From: Roseiarcus sp963798015
Lineage (GTDB): Bacteria; Pseudomonadota; Alphaproteobacteria; Rhizobiales; Beijerinckiaceae
Direction: 5' to 3'
Length of the DNA: 64,000 nucleotides
NCBI GenBank assembly: GCA_963798015.1
Contig: CAWCSA010000005.1
Location: 124,001-188,000 of the forward strand
The translations under genes and the position numbers were made by a program. The notes under the pieces were generated by a model. That model had not been told where the DNA came from, made no database searches, and was given only the letters and a program-made list of their open reading frames with translations. This document shows, in pieces, positions 18,401 through 28,029 of the stretch (its first letter is position 1; each line of letters starts with the position of its first letter).

Positions 18401-18680
18401 GGGGAAGAGCGCGATCGACGCTGCGCTCGAGGCCGGCGCCACGCGCTTTCGACCGGTGCTGATGACCGCGCTTGCCATGATCATTGGCATGGCGCCGATG
18501 GCCATCGAGGCCGGCGAAAACTCCCCGCTGGGACGCGCCGTCATAGGTGGTCTCACGTTTGCGACGTTCGCGACGCTGTTGTTCGTGCCGACCGTGTTCT
18601 CACTCGCGCACCGCACCAATCCGAATAAAGCCAAAGCCGACGCGGGGGCGCCCCTCGTCGGGCTGCCCTCTCACGCCTGA
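15495..18680 (+). CDS. RND efflux transporter permease
   Basis: 1061 residues from ATG 15495. Inner-membrane RND pump subunit with 12 transmembrane helices: helix 1 near the start (FVVMAILVMIFGVLSAIR), two large periplasmic loops, and TM4 with the proton-relay acidic pair in GILVDDATVTIENINRH. The second half repeats the fold (FAGGFVCFALLSLGLAPFLG onward). PTDIFPNIGIPVISVVW resembles the HAE-1-like subgroup found with MFP genes in Rhizobiales. The adaptor gene follows 12 bases later; no outer-membrane channel gene is adjacent. Substrate unknown. Confidence 0.93.
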   Translation: MTAVVRLALARPYTFVVMAILVMIFGVLSAIRTPTDIFPNIGIPVISVVWGYTGLSPDDMAGRIISPYERVLSTTVNDIEHIESQSFPGMGVVKIFFQPSVDINAAQAQVTSISQTILKQLPAGATPPIILVYNASSVPIIQLALSSDSHSQVELFDLAQNFIRPQLTTVAGAQLPFPYGGATRQVQIDLDQNALRAHNLSATDIGAALALQNQINPVGTEKIGNYEFTVDLNDLPKAVADFNNLPVKVVNGTVVFMRDVAYVHDGSPPQTNVVQLDGHKGILMSVLKIGSASTLDIISGIKARLPGIEATLPPGVNLKFVADQSDFVRSSVSAVVREGLIAATLTGLMILIFLGSWRSTLIITVSIPLAVLSSLTVLSLLGQTINVMTLGGLALAVGILVDDATVTIENINRHMEHGEDILTAITRGANEIMPPATVALFCICIAFVPLLTLGGVAGYLFRPLAMAVVFAMIASYILTYTLVPTMAHFLLKNQHPHGAGSDSAEPRRVGFFGRFQQGFEHYFEGFRQGYLGLLRLALAHRFVFAGGFVCFALLSLGLAPFLGQDFFPSINSGAIKIHLRAPTGTRIEETTRLTDQVEQKIRSIIPPDQVTSVVNNIGLPVSGINLSYQNTGTIGVFDADMLVSLHEGPTPTDTYVKTLREQLPKAFPGTTFSFLPADIVSQILNFGSPAPLDIQISGKDLDASRAFANKLLAKIRHVPGIADPRIQEAFQDPALKVDFNRDFAGVVGLTENDASTSLQTTLSGSTQTAPTYWLSPNGVSYGVSVQTPQYRIDTLGDLKYVPLRTSDSTQLLGGLASFSPEPLNAINSHYNIRNIVDIYATTQDRDLGGVAADVQKIVEDARGELPKGSTVTIRGQVATMQSAYYQLFIGLAFSAVLIYLLIVVNFQSWLDPFVIITALPAALAGIVWMLFLTQTALSVPALTGAIMCMGVATANSILVVSFAREQLAEGKSAIDAALEAGATRFRPVLMTALAMIIGMAPMAIEAGENSPLGRAVIGGLTFATFATLLFVPTVFSLAHRTNPNKAKADAGAPLVGLPSHA

Positions 18681-18692
18681 TCCGGAGCTCTG

Positions 18693-19949
18693 ATGTCTTC
18701 TGAATCTCCCTCCACTCCACCCAAAACGCCCAAGACGCGCCGCGTCTTGCTCGTTATCTGCGTTCTTGCGATCGGCGCCGCTGGCCTGGCCGTCTCGGGC
18801 ATTATGGATCGCGCCAAGAGCAGACAGGAGGTCGCGACCTGGACCGATGCCCAGATCATCCCGACCGTACGCATCGCCAGGCCTGAGCGCGGACCCGGGG
18901 ACCAAGAGCTGGTTCTGCCCGGCAACGTCGCCGCTTTCACCACTGGCTCACTCTTCGCCCGCGCCAGCGGCTACATCACCATCTGGAACAAGGATATTGG
19001 CGCTCATGTGACGAAAGACGAGATCCTGGCGACGATCTCGGCGCCCGATCTCGATCAACAGCTCGAACAGGCTAAGGGGCAGCTGGTTCAGTTACAGGCG
19101 GCGGTTCAACAGGCTCAGGCCAACGCCGATCTCGGCCGGGCGACCGATCAGCGGACCTCACAGCTTGTCGTTCAAGGGTGGCAGAGCAAGCAACAGGGCG
19201 ATAACGATCGCCTGAACGCAGCCTCGCAAGCCGCAGCTCTCTCAGTGGCTAAGGCGAACGTCGTAGCGCAGCAGGCCGCAGTGAAACGACTTGAGGAACT
19301 GACGGCGTTCGAGGAGATCAAAGCGCCGTTCGACGGCGTGGTGACAGCCCGCAACGTCGATATCGGCGACCTTGTCAACGCCGGGGGCAATACGGGACGC
19401 GCCTTGTTCCAGATCGCCGACATCCACCGCATGCGTATTTATGTGAATGTGCCCCAAGGCTTCCTCGGCGAGCTTGCGCCGGGCATCAAGGCCACGTTGC
19501 ATCTGCCCGGCCAGAAGGAGACCTTCGAAGCGCAGCTGGTATCGACGTCAAACGCGCTGGCGGAGGCTTCGCGCACCGCGCTGGTCGAGCTCCAGGCGGA
19601 CAATCCGGACGGCAAGCTTTGGCCTGGCGCCTTCGCCGAAGTTCATTTCCACATTCCCTCCGACCCAAACACACTCACCGTTCCGCTCACCGCGCTCTTC
19701 TTCAGTCCCAAGGGCATGCAGGTCGCCACGCTCGACGGCGACGACAAGGTCGTCATGAAGTCGGTCGTCGTCGGGCGCAATCTCGGAAACCGGGTGCAGA
19801 TTGAGTTTGGCCTTTTGCCGTCTGACCGGCTTGTCGACAGCCCGCTCGAATCCACCCAGACCGGCGACAAGGTGGCTGTCGCCAATCCAGAGCCGAGCAT
19901 GGTGGCGCGCGACGCCAAAGCGGCGCCAAACAAGCCGCCGAGCCTCTAG
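18693..19949 (+). CDS. RND efflux periplasmic adaptor (membrane fusion protein)
   Basis: 418 residues. N-terminal signal anchor (RRVLLVICVLAIGAAGLAVSG), lipoyl-like half-motif LFARASGYITIWNKDIGAHV, an alpha-helical hairpin rich in Gln and Ala (QLVQLQAAVQQAQANADL), the second half-motif IKAPFDGVVTARNVDIGDLV, and beta-barrel plus membrane-proximal domains to about 390. GGAG lies 6-9 bases before ATG. Downstream of, and cotranscribed with, the permease at 15495; together they form two parts of a tripartite pump. Confidence 0.93.
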   Translation: MSSESPSTPPKTPKTRRVLLVICVLAIGAAGLAVSGIMDRAKSRQEVATWTDAQIIPTVRIARPERGPGDQELVLPGNVAAFTTGSLFARASGYITIWNKDIGAHVTKDEILATISAPDLDQQLEQAKGQLVQLQAAVQQAQANADLGRATDQRTSQLVVQGWQSKQQGDNDRLNAASQAAALSVAKANVVAQQAAVKRLEELTAFEEIKAPFDGVVTARNVDIGDLVNAGGNTGRALFQIADIHRMRIYVNVPQGFLGELAPGIKATLHLPGQKETFEAQLVSTSNALAEASRTALVELQADNPDGKLWPGAFAEVHFHIPSDPNTLTVPLTALFFSPKGMQVATLDGDDKVVMKSVVVGRNLGNRVQIEFGLLPSDRLVDSPLESTQTGDKVAVANPEPSMVARDAKAAPNKPPSL

Positions 19950-20015
19950 GCGATTGGGCTCAGCCTCGTTGGCGCGAACCGCGACCGCCTGAGCCGCGGC
20001 GGCTCGGTCCCTTGA

Positions 20016-20309
20016 TCATTGATCGGGCGGCGGATCGTCCTGCGGGGCGTCGCACTGGGCGTGCGCGCGCTTGACTTCCGCAAGGCTGTGGAAGGTGTGG
20101 GACGCGATGTGCGCGCAATAGTCGTTCAGTGACGCGTTCCCGTCAGGCGGACCGGCTGCGTCCGACGGCGGTCCCTGAGAATCGGGAGGATCGTTGGGTC
20201 CCGGGAGAACGGGCGAATGCTCGAACAGGCCGGGTGGATAACCGTCTTCCGCGGCGAGCACGGGGCTCACCGCTAGCGTGACGGCGAATGCGAGAAGTAA
20301 GCTCTTCAT
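20016..20309 (-). CDS. Small Pro/Asp-rich secreted protein
   Basis: 97 residues. MKSLLLAFAVTLAVSPVLAA is a clear Sec signal peptide; the mature protein is rich in Pro, Asp and Gly (PNDPPDSQGPPSDAAGPPDG) then has a helical end with two Cys (DYCAHIASHTFHSLAEVKRA, AQCDAP). Family not recognised. Convergent with the RND adaptor gene. Confidence 0.6.
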   Translation of the reverse strand: MKSLLLAFAVTLAVSPVLAAEDGYPPGLFEHSPVLPGPNDPPDSQGPPSDAAGPPDGNASLNDYCAHIASHTFHSLAEVKRAHAQCDAPQDDPPPDQ

Positions 20310-20489
20310 GGTCGGTCACAGATGGCATCGCATCGCCTGGACGGCAACAGGAGGGAGCGAGATATTAGGCAGCGCTTCCGGCCATTCCATGGCGAGTAGC
20401 CGGCAATCGCTTCGGCGCGCCTTTGGCGAGGCTGATCTTCGAAGATGGCTGAGCTTGACAGGACCTTTGTCGAAGGTCACGCCGCTCCG

Positions 20490-21422
20490 ATGACCTCACC
20501 CGCCTTGTTCACGCTTGGCACGCGCGGCTCGCCATTGGCGCTCATGCAGGCGAACGAGGCCCGCCGCCGCCTGGCTGAGGCGCAACGCTGGGAGGTTGAG
20601 AGGATCACGCTCAAGGTCATCCGCACCAGCGGCGATGCGATCCAGGACCGGCCGCTCGCCGAGGCCGGCGGCAAGGGCCTCTTCACCAAGGAAATCGACG
20701 CCGCCCTCCTTGCTGGCGCGATCGACGCGGCGGCGCACTCGGCCAAGGACTTGCCCTCGATCCTGCCCGACGGCGTGGTTATTGCCGCCTATCTGCCGCG
20801 CGAAGACGTGCGCGACGCGCTGATCTCCGCCTGGGCCGGTACGGTCGAGGGCCTGCCGCGCGGGGCGACCTTCGGCGCCGCCTCGCTGCGCCGCCAGGCC
20901 CAGGCCTTGCGGGTTCGCCCTGACCTCAAGCCTGTGCTCCTGCGCGGCAATGTCGAGACGAGGCTCAACAAGGCCGAATCGGGCGCAGTCGGCGCTACGC
21001 TGCTCGCACTCGCCGGTTTGAAGCGGCTCGGCCTCGCCCATCGCGCGCGCGCCGTGCTTGATGTCGACACCTTCCTGCCCGCGCCCGGTCAGGGCGCGAT
21101 CGCGATCACGGCGCGTGGTGGGGACACGCGCGTGCTCGAGGCGTTGAACGCGATCTCGGACCGCGAGACTTCTGTGGCGCTGACGGCCGAGCGCGCCTTC
21201 CTGGCCGAGCTCGAGGGCTCATGCCGCACGCCGATCGCCGGCCTCGCCCGTCTCGAGGCTGGGAGGCTCAGGCTCAGGGGCGAAGTGCTGCGCACCGACG
21301 GCTCAGAGCGCTTCGACATTGCCGTCGAAGGCACGCCTGCCGACGCCGAGCGGCTCGGGCGCGAAGCCGGACGCGAACTCGCGGCCCGCCTGCCCGAAGG
21401 CGTGCTGGTCAAGGGCGGGTGA
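20490..21422 (+). CDS. hemC: Hydroxymethylbilane synthase (porphobilinogen deaminase)
   Basis: Condenses four porphobilinogen to hydroxymethylbilane in tetrapyrrole synthesis. Motifs: GTRGSPLALMQANEA at the start, GDAIQDRPLAEAGGKGLFTKE, AAHSAKDLP, FGAASLRRQAQ, RGNVETRLNK, and the dipyrromethane-cofactor Cys in ELEGSCRTPI (Cys245 with this start). I prefer ATG 20490 because the family begins close to the GTRGSPLAL motif; ATG 20445 in frame adds 15 unrelated residues and is an alternative. Length about 310 is normal. Confidence 0.96.
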   Translation: MTSPALFTLGTRGSPLALMQANEARRRLAEAQRWEVERITLKVIRTSGDAIQDRPLAEAGGKGLFTKEIDAALLAGAIDAAAHSAKDLPSILPDGVVIAAYLPREDVRDALISAWAGTVEGLPRGATFGAASLRRQAQALRVRPDLKPVLLRGNVETRLNKAESGAVGATLLALAGLKRLGLAHRARAVLDVDTFLPAPGQGAIAITARGGDTRVLEALNAISDRETSVALTAERAFLAELEGSCRTPIAGLARLEAGRLRLRGEVLRTDGSERFDIAVEGTPADAERLGREAGRELAARLPEGVLVKGG

Positions 21423-21520
21423 GGCCCCGATTCCGTCCGAGCCAGCTGGCCGACGAGTGACCACCGTCGCCCTGACCCTGCGCCAAGCCGAAATCTGCAG
21501 CCGGCTGCGCGAGTTCGTGC

Positions 21521-21623
21521 AAATAAATGCTAATAAAAGCCAGTAAACGCTAATAAACGTTAGTAAAAGTGCTAGCGTTTACTAACGTTTATTTTTTCTA
21601 ATCTGGACTTTTCAATGGGTTAC
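21521..21623 (-). other. Attachment-site-like element C (17-bp core plus 10-bp arms)
   Basis: In the gene-free stretch 21423-21904. The core, read on the minus strand, is GTAACCCATTGAAAAGT (21607-21623), identical to element A. On its 5' side on the + strand lie five consecutive 10-bp units with consensus TARTAAACGY (21521-21570), then two inverted copies (about 21574-21594). On the minus strand the core is preceded by TTTTTTTATT, as in element B. The unit sequence differs from that at elements A and B, as would be expected for arm sites of a different integrase sharing the same core. Apart from this I see nothing else in the stretch. Confidence 0.5.
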
Positions 21624-21904
21624 GGCCGTTTGGAATAAAAAAATTCGCCCCTTCACTCTTGGGTTGCACGCCCGATGGATTCCGGGCGGGTCGGCTTAAT
21701 TGTCTCACAGAATTTCTGGTCCGTCGCCGTCACGCCGAATCTCCTCCGTCTCGCCCAGCCGCTGCCCGAGGACTTCCGACCTCGACTAACCACCATAGCA
21801 CAAATTCGGTCTCGATTGAAGGAAATTCCGAATAAAGGACGGCTGGACGGATTTTCGTGATTGCGGGGCCAAAGCGGCCGCCATCGCCCAGGCCGAAAAG
21901 TGCC

Positions 21905-22497
21905 TCACGCTCTACGGCGAAGCGCATAATCCCGACCGTCGACAGTGTAAATATGCCCGGGGCGGGCCAGGGAGGCGAGGACGCGGGCAATGGCGTGCTC
22001 AACTTTAGCGCCCTGCCTGAAGGCGCGCGCAAGGATCTTCGCGTCGAGCGGCCCCCGCGCGTCGCTGAGCGCGGCAAACACCGCGGCCGTTCGCTCCACG
22101 TCGCCCGCGGGAAAGAGCGGTTTCTGATCGTTGCCGGCGACGACCACGAGCGGCGCCTCCAATTGCTCCTCGTCCGGCCGCGCTTCCGCGGGTGCGTGTC
22201 GCACAGCCTGTCATGAAACGTGCGAACGATCTTTTCGCCGCCCTTCGCGTGGCCCTCGACGCGCTTGCCCTCCGCCGCAGATCGGACGCTGATCCATTCT
22301 TCCCTCAGGGCCTCGATCACGGTCGCGACGACCAGCCGTTCGACATAAGCGCGCGGGGTGTAATGGGCGCCGAGCTTGCGGCGTTCGGCGGGGTTCAGGG
22401 CCTGAGCAGCGTGCCGACACAGCGCGTTCAAATGTGTAGGCGTTGGCCGAAGCGTCGTGCGAAGCCTGGTCGGGACATGACACGCCGAGCACACCAC
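21905..22497 (-). pseudogene. Remnant of a large restriction-modification DNA methyltransferase
   Basis: Two disconnected pieces in different minus-strand frames. The upstream piece (to about 22211) reads ALNPAERRKLGAHYTPRAYV then ERLVVATVIEALREEW and RTFHDRLC, the hallmark run preceding the methyltransferase core of single-chain R-M enzymes (Eco57I/type IIG-like). The downstream piece (21905-22204) reads PLDAKILARAFRQG and ARPGHIYTVDGRDYALRRRA, similar to a C-terminal winged helix. The catalytic core with NPPY and most of the protein (normally over 1000 residues) is deleted, so no activity is expected. Confidence 0.6.
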
Positions 22498-22865
22498 AAA
22501 GTTCAGTTAAGAACAGCGCATAGTTGGCCCGCTCTTGCCCACCTTTGCCCGAAAACCAGCGTTAAACGCCTCAACGTCGATTGCAGGTTCAGGCGACGCG
22601 AAGTCCATGCGCGAACTTAAAGCCCATACTTTAGGCGCACAAGTCGCCCGACATGTGGAACTGGCGCTGCGCCGTCCCCATTCGCCGCCTCCCCGTTGCG
22701 TCGCGTGACAGTCACCCGTTGGATGATAGACTGCGGCATAGGCGACTTCGGTTGAGGCGAAGCGGCGCCGAGCGCTCGGCGCTCTTGACGCTCGCGTCCC
22801 GTCCGGCCCATTGCACGAGCCAGCGCTCCCGAGGCGCAACAACATCAAACGCGAGGATCATCGCC
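22498..22865. other. Gene-free stretch upstream of the aldolase
   Basis: No frame here reads like protein on either strand. It presumably contains the aldolase promoter, but I could not identify one. The aldolase start codon is at 22866. Confidence 0.3.
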
Positions 22866-23765
22866 ATGGCCAACGACAAGATGATGGCGCAGATGTCGAG
22901 CAAGCCCGGCTTCATCGCCGCGCTCGACCAAAGCGGCGGATCGACCCCCGGCGCCCTAAAACTCTACGGGATTCCGGAGAGCGACTACAAAGGCGACGAC
23001 GCCAAGATGTACGAGCTTGTGCATGAGATGCGTGTGCGCATCATCACCGCGCCCCCCTTCACCGGCGACAAAGTCATTGCCGCCATCCTTTTTGAGCGCA
23101 CGATGGACGGCGAGGCGAAAGGCAAGCCGGTCCCGACCTACCTATGGGAGGAACGCGGCGTCGTCCCGATCGTCAAGGTCGACAAGGGGCTTGCTGAGGA
23201 GAAGGATGGCGTCAGCCTGATGAAGCCGATGCCGGACCTCGACAAGCTTCTCGGCCGGGCAGGCAAGCTGGGCGTGTTCGGCACCAAGATGCGCTCGGTC
23301 ATCAACCTGGCGTCGAAAACCGGCATCGCGGCAATCGCCAAGCAGCAGTTCGAGTTTGGCGAACAGATCGCGAGTCACGGGCTGACCCCCATCCTCGAGC
23401 CGGAAGTGTCGATCAAGAGCCCCGACAAGGCTGGCGCCGAGCGGATCCTGCTCGACGAATTGACGAAGGGGCTCGACGCCTTGCCCGCCGGCCGCAAGGT
23501 GATGCTGAAGCTGACAATTCCCGACGTCCCTGACTTTTACGCGTCATTGATCAAAGACAAGCGGGTCGTGCGCGTTGTTGCGCTGTCTGGAGGTTATACG
23601 CGGGACGATGCTTGCGAGCGTCTCGCCAAAAACCACGGCATGATCGCGAGCTTCTCACGCGCGCTCGCCGAAGGCCTCAGGCGTTCGATGTCCGACGCCG
23701 AGTTCGACGAGGAACTGACGGAAGCCGTCGATGAGATTTACGAGGCCTCGACGGTCAAGATCTGA
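22866..23765 (+). CDS. Class I fructose-bisphosphate aldolase
   Basis: 299 residues starting at ATG 22866 (MANDKMMAQMSSKPGFIAAL); the frame extends upstream without family similarity. DQSGGSTPGALKLYGI, LWEERGVVPIVKVDKGL, LEPEVSIKSPDK and the Schiff-base lysine strand KVMLKLTIPDVPDFY are characteristic of the bacterial class I (metal-independent) enzyme. Interconverts fructose-1,6-bisphosphate with DHAP and glyceraldehyde-3-phosphate in glycolysis or gluconeogenesis. It appears to be a single-gene unit. Confidence 0.95.
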   Translation: MANDKMMAQMSSKPGFIAALDQSGGSTPGALKLYGIPESDYKGDDAKMYELVHEMRVRIITAPPFTGDKVIAAILFERTMDGEAKGKPVPTYLWEERGVVPIVKVDKGLAEEKDGVSLMKPMPDLDKLLGRAGKLGVFGTKMRSVINLASKTGIAAIAKQQFEFGEQIASHGLTPILEPEVSIKSPDKAGAERILLDELTKGLDALPAGRKVMLKLTIPDVPDFYASLIKDKRVVRVVALSGGYTRDDACERLAKNHGMIASFSRALAEGLRRSMSDAEFDEELTEAVDEIYEASTVKI

Positions 23766-24154
23766 CCGGCTGTCGGTCTCGGCCGGCGCCTGGCGTCAGG
23801 TGAGGCGCAAAGGACGGCTCAACGACCCGCGCCGTCTTCGCAATGAGGCGCCGTAATGGCAGCTTCCGACCGCGAACTCAAGGCGGTTGACCGGGGTCTA
23901 TTCCTGGCCCTCTTCCTGCGGCTCGCTGGCCGCAGAGCGGATTTCGCCAGGGAAGCGTCCCGTCCGGTGGCGTTTCTCCTTTAGGATCGAACGCAGGCAG
24001 AGCGTCTCCTCGTTGAGCGGACCTGGCCGCCTCATTGGAACTGAGCGCCCCGGCTTGACTTAGCGCGATGAAGGGGCGTTGCTCCCGCGCGCCGGCCGGC
24101 GGCCAATCATCGACAGCGGCGGCTTCTGGCAATCGCCAACGGGGGAACATCGCG
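23766..24154. other. Gap between aldolase and HAD hydrolase genes
   Basis: No convincing gene. A 42-codon frame at 23856-23984 (MAASDRELKAVDRGLFLALF) begins with ATG but lacks an RBS and any recognisable similarity; it may be a remnant or chance. An RBS-like GGGGGAACA precedes the next gene. Confidence 0.3.
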
Positions 24155-24823
24155 ATGAGCGCTACGGTCGACACAGTCTTTCTGTTCGACGTCGACAATA
24201 CGCTGCTCGATAACGACCGCATTCAGGCGGACCTTCGCGAACGTCTTCAAGTCGCCCATGGCGACCGCGCCTCCGCGCGCTATTGGGAGATATTTCAGGA
24301 GCAATGGGGCGCTGTGGGCTATGCTGACTATTTCGGAGCCCTGGCGCGCCTCCAACTCGAAGATCGCTACGATCGTGAGCTTCCGGTCACCGCGAACTGG
24401 CTCATGGACTATCCGTTCGCGGATCGCCTCTATCCCAGGGCGCTTGATGCGGTGGAGCATGTGCGGCAGTGGGGATCGGCCGTCATTCTGTCCGACGGCG
24501 ACGCCGTCCTTCAACCGCGAAAGATTGCGCGCTCGGGCTTATGGAAGGCGTTGGCCGGCGATGTTCTCGTCTACGTCCACAAGGAAAAAGAGCTGAAGGA
24601 CATCGAGCGGCGCTATCCAGCTGCTCATTACGTGCTCATCGACGACAAGACCCGCATCCTCGCCGCCGTGAAGGCAGCCTGGGTCGATCGAGTGACCACC
24701 ATCTTTCCGAAGCAGGGCCACTTCGCGATTCAGGAGCCGCCGCGAGATGGCGTGTCGGTCGACAAGATGATCGAGAAGATCGGCGATTTGCTCGACCTTG
24801 ATTTCTCGAAGCTGAAAACATGA
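24155..24823 (+). CDS. HAD-superfamily hydrolase
   Basis: 222 residues from ATG 24155, preceded by GGGGGA. HAD motif I is FDVDNTLLD (nucleophile Asp and general acid Asp), motif II is the Ser in VILSDGD, motif III the Lys region KEKELKDIERR, and motif IV IDDKTRILAAVK. The four-helix cap lies between about residues 15 and 100. The family dephosphorylates small phosphorylated metabolites; substrate not predictable. Next to class I aldolase, which may hint at a sugar-phosphate substrate, but the gap argues against an operon. Confidence 0.85.
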   Translation: MSATVDTVFLFDVDNTLLDNDRIQADLRERLQVAHGDRASARYWEIFQEQWGAVGYADYFGALARLQLEDRYDRELPVTANWLMDYPFADRLYPRALDAVEHVRQWGSAVILSDGDAVLQPRKIARSGLWKALAGDVLVYVHKEKELKDIERRYPAAHYVLIDDKTRILAAVKAAWVDRVTTIFPKQGHFAIQEPPRDGVSVDKMIEKIGDLLDLDFSKLKT

Positions 24824-25071
24824 AGCTGAGGTCGAGAGCGAGGCCCCATATCCAAACTTGCGAATGACAAAAGTCTGATCCGCTTCATTCCAGAGTCCGC
24901 AGCGGATCAAAGCCGCTCTGCCAGCTGTCATCAAAAACGGGGGGCGCGAAAGCGGCCGGAGGTGAACCGCTCTCGCGCCCGCCCCGAACGCGCGAAGGCC
25001 AAAAGGGCTTCCTTAGCGGATGGGCGCGCTTGTTCGCGGGTGGGTCGCGAGACGCGCCCAAAGAAAGCCGA

Positions 25072-26160
<1,089 letters not shown>

Positions 26161-26254
26161 CGTCCTTCTCTCACGGGCAACGTCTGATCCGCAATCGCGG
26201 TTTTGCGCGCCCCCCTATGACGGCAGTATGTGCATGGTTTGTTCTCGTGCGCAA

Positions 26255-26269
26255 GTTCTTTTTTTGTTC
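26255..26269 (-). promoter_or_regulatory. LexA SOS box of recA
   Basis: GTTCTTTTTTTGTTC is an exact GTTC-N7-GTTC, the LexA operator established for alphaproteobacteria, 95 bases upstream of the recA start. Read in the recA direction it is GAAC-N7-GAAC. A further GTTC at 26241-26244 has the wrong spacing for a second box. Confidence 0.88.
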
Positions 26270-26463
26270 CTGGCGGGGATATTGCGATGGTTTAACTCAG
26301 CCGCATTTTGGGCACCGCTCTGAAAATCAACGGATTGATATCGAGTGGAGAAGATTGAAAGATGCGCACTTTCGAAGCCTTAGATGTTGATTTCCACTGA
26401 GAGCTGACCCGGGCAGCACGGGTTTTTCCACCGAGAACTGACCCATGTTCGAACCTCGCCCCC

Positions 26464-28029
26464 TTGACCTACGCGGGGGGCATCGGAGTGATCGACATGG
26501 AGTTATTGAGCGTCATCCGACGTTGGCATTATCGAGATCATTTCTCGATCCGAGAGATATCTCGACGCACTGGGCTGTCGAGGAACACGGTCCGCAAGTA
26601 CCTGCGTTCGGACAGCGTCGAACCGAAGTTTGCCGTCCCAGATCGGCCGAGCAGGCTGGACCCACACGCCGACAAGCTGTCGCAGATGCTGCGGCAGGAG
26701 GCGGGGAAGTCGCGAAAGCAGAAGCGGACCGTCAAGCAATTGCACGCTGATCTAGCCGCCCTCGGCTACGACGGCTCGTACAATCGCGTGGCGGCTTTCG
26801 CGCGCGACTGGAAGGCAGCCCGGCAGCGAGAGCAGAAGACGACTGGCCGTGGCGTGTTCGTGCCGCTGGCATTCCTGCCTGGCGAGGCATTCCAGTTCGA
26901 TTGGTCAGAGGATTGGGCGGTCATTGCCGGCGAGCGGACCAAATTGCAGGTCGCTCACTTCAAGCTCTCCTATAGCCGCGTCTTCATTCTCCGCGCCTAC
27001 CCGCAGCAGACCCACGAGATGCTGTTCGACTCGCATAATCACGCCTTCCGCGTGCTGGGCGGCGTGCCGCGGCGCGGCATCTACGACAATATGCGAACCG
27101 CCGTCGACAAGATCGGGCGTGGGAAGGAACGCCAGGTCAACGCGCGGTTCTCGGCGATGGTCAGCCACTTTCTGTTCGAAGCCGACTTCTGCAACCCGGC
27201 CTCCGGGTGGGAGAAAGGGCAGATCGAGAAGAACGTCCAGGATGCTCGCCATCGGCTCTGGCAGCCGGCGCCCAGCTTCCCCTCCTTGGCGGCGCTAAAC
27301 GACTGGCTGGAGACGCGCTGCCGGGAGCTTTGGGCGCAGACCCCACACGGGTCGCATCCTGGCATGATCTCTGACGCCTGGTCTGAAGAAGCCCAACATC
27401 TGATGCCGCTTCCCAGGCTATTCGACGGTTTTGTCGAATACGCCAAGCGCGTCTCGCCGACGTGCCTGATCCATCTGGACCGCAATCGCTATAGCGTGCC
27501 GGCGTCCTTCGCCAATCGCCCGGTCAGCGTGCGGGTCTATCCCGAGCGGATTGTCGTCGCCGCCGAGGGGCAGATCATCTGCGAACACCGCCGAGTCTTT
27601 GCCCGCTCTCACGAACGAACGAGTACGACGACCGTTTTCGATTGGCGGCACTATCTGGCGGTCATTCAACGCAAACCAGGCGCACTCCGCAACGGCGCGC
27701 CGTTCGCCGAACTCCCGCCCGCCTTCCGAACTCTGCAGCAGCGCATGCTCAAGACGCCCGGCGGCGACCGCGAGATGGTCGAGATTCTGGCTCTCGTCCT
27801 CCAGCACGACGAGCAGGCCGTGCTCACTGCCGTCGAACTCGCATTGGAGGCAGGCGCCCCAACCAAGACGCATATCCTGAACGTGCTGCACCGATTGATC
27901 GACGGCAAGCCGATCGACCCACCAGCCGTAAAGCCGCCCAATGCTTTGACGCTCACCACCGAGCCGCAGGCCAACGTCGAACGCTACGATGCACTGCGCA
28001 AAGTCCGGGAGGCGCGCCATGCGTCATAA
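26464..28029 (+). CDS. istA: IS21-family transposase IstA
   Basis: Transposase with an N-terminal helix-turn-helix (SIREISRRTGLSRNTVRKYL), an RNase-H-fold catalytic domain (DDE) with EAFQFDWSEDWA and GIYDNMRTAVDKIG, and the Glu helix region ASGWEKGQIEKNVQDARHRL. The frame starts at 26464; ATG 26497 (MELLSVIRR) is the more usual IstA start. Length about 510 is complete. It overlaps istB by 11 bases, the standard arrangement. Confidence 0.95.
   Translation: MTYAGGIGVIDMELLSVIRRWHYRDHFSIREISRRTGLSRNTVRKYLRSDSVEPKFAVPDRPSRLDPHADKLSQMLRQEAGKSRKQKRTVKQLHADLAALGYDGSYNRVAAFARDWKAARQREQKTTGRGVFVPLAFLPGEAFQFDWSEDWAVIAGERTKLQVAHFKLSYSRVFILRAYPQQTHEMLFDSHNHAFRVLGGVPRRGIYDNMRTAVDKIGRGKERQVNARFSAMVSHFLFEADFCNPASGWEKGQIEKNVQDARHRLWQPAPSFPSLAALNDWLETRCRELWAQTPHGSHPGMISDAWSEEAQHLMPLPRLFDGFVEYAKRVSPTCLIHLDRNRYSVPASFANRPVSVRVYPERIVVAAEGQIICEHRRVFARSHERTSTTTVFDWRHYLAVIQRKPGALRNGAPFAELPPAFRTLQQRMLKTPGGDREMVEILALVLQHDEQAVLTAVELALEAGAPTKTHILNVLHRLIDGKPIDPPAVKPPNALTLTTEPQANVERYDALRKVREARHAS

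Noticed and set aside
21521..21570. CRISPR array
   Set aside because: The repeat units are 10 bases with no spacers between them, and no cas genes are in the window.
26241..26258. Second SOS half site upstream of recA
   Set aside because: GTTC at 26241 and 26255 are 10 bases apart, not the required 7; only the 26255-26269 pair fits.
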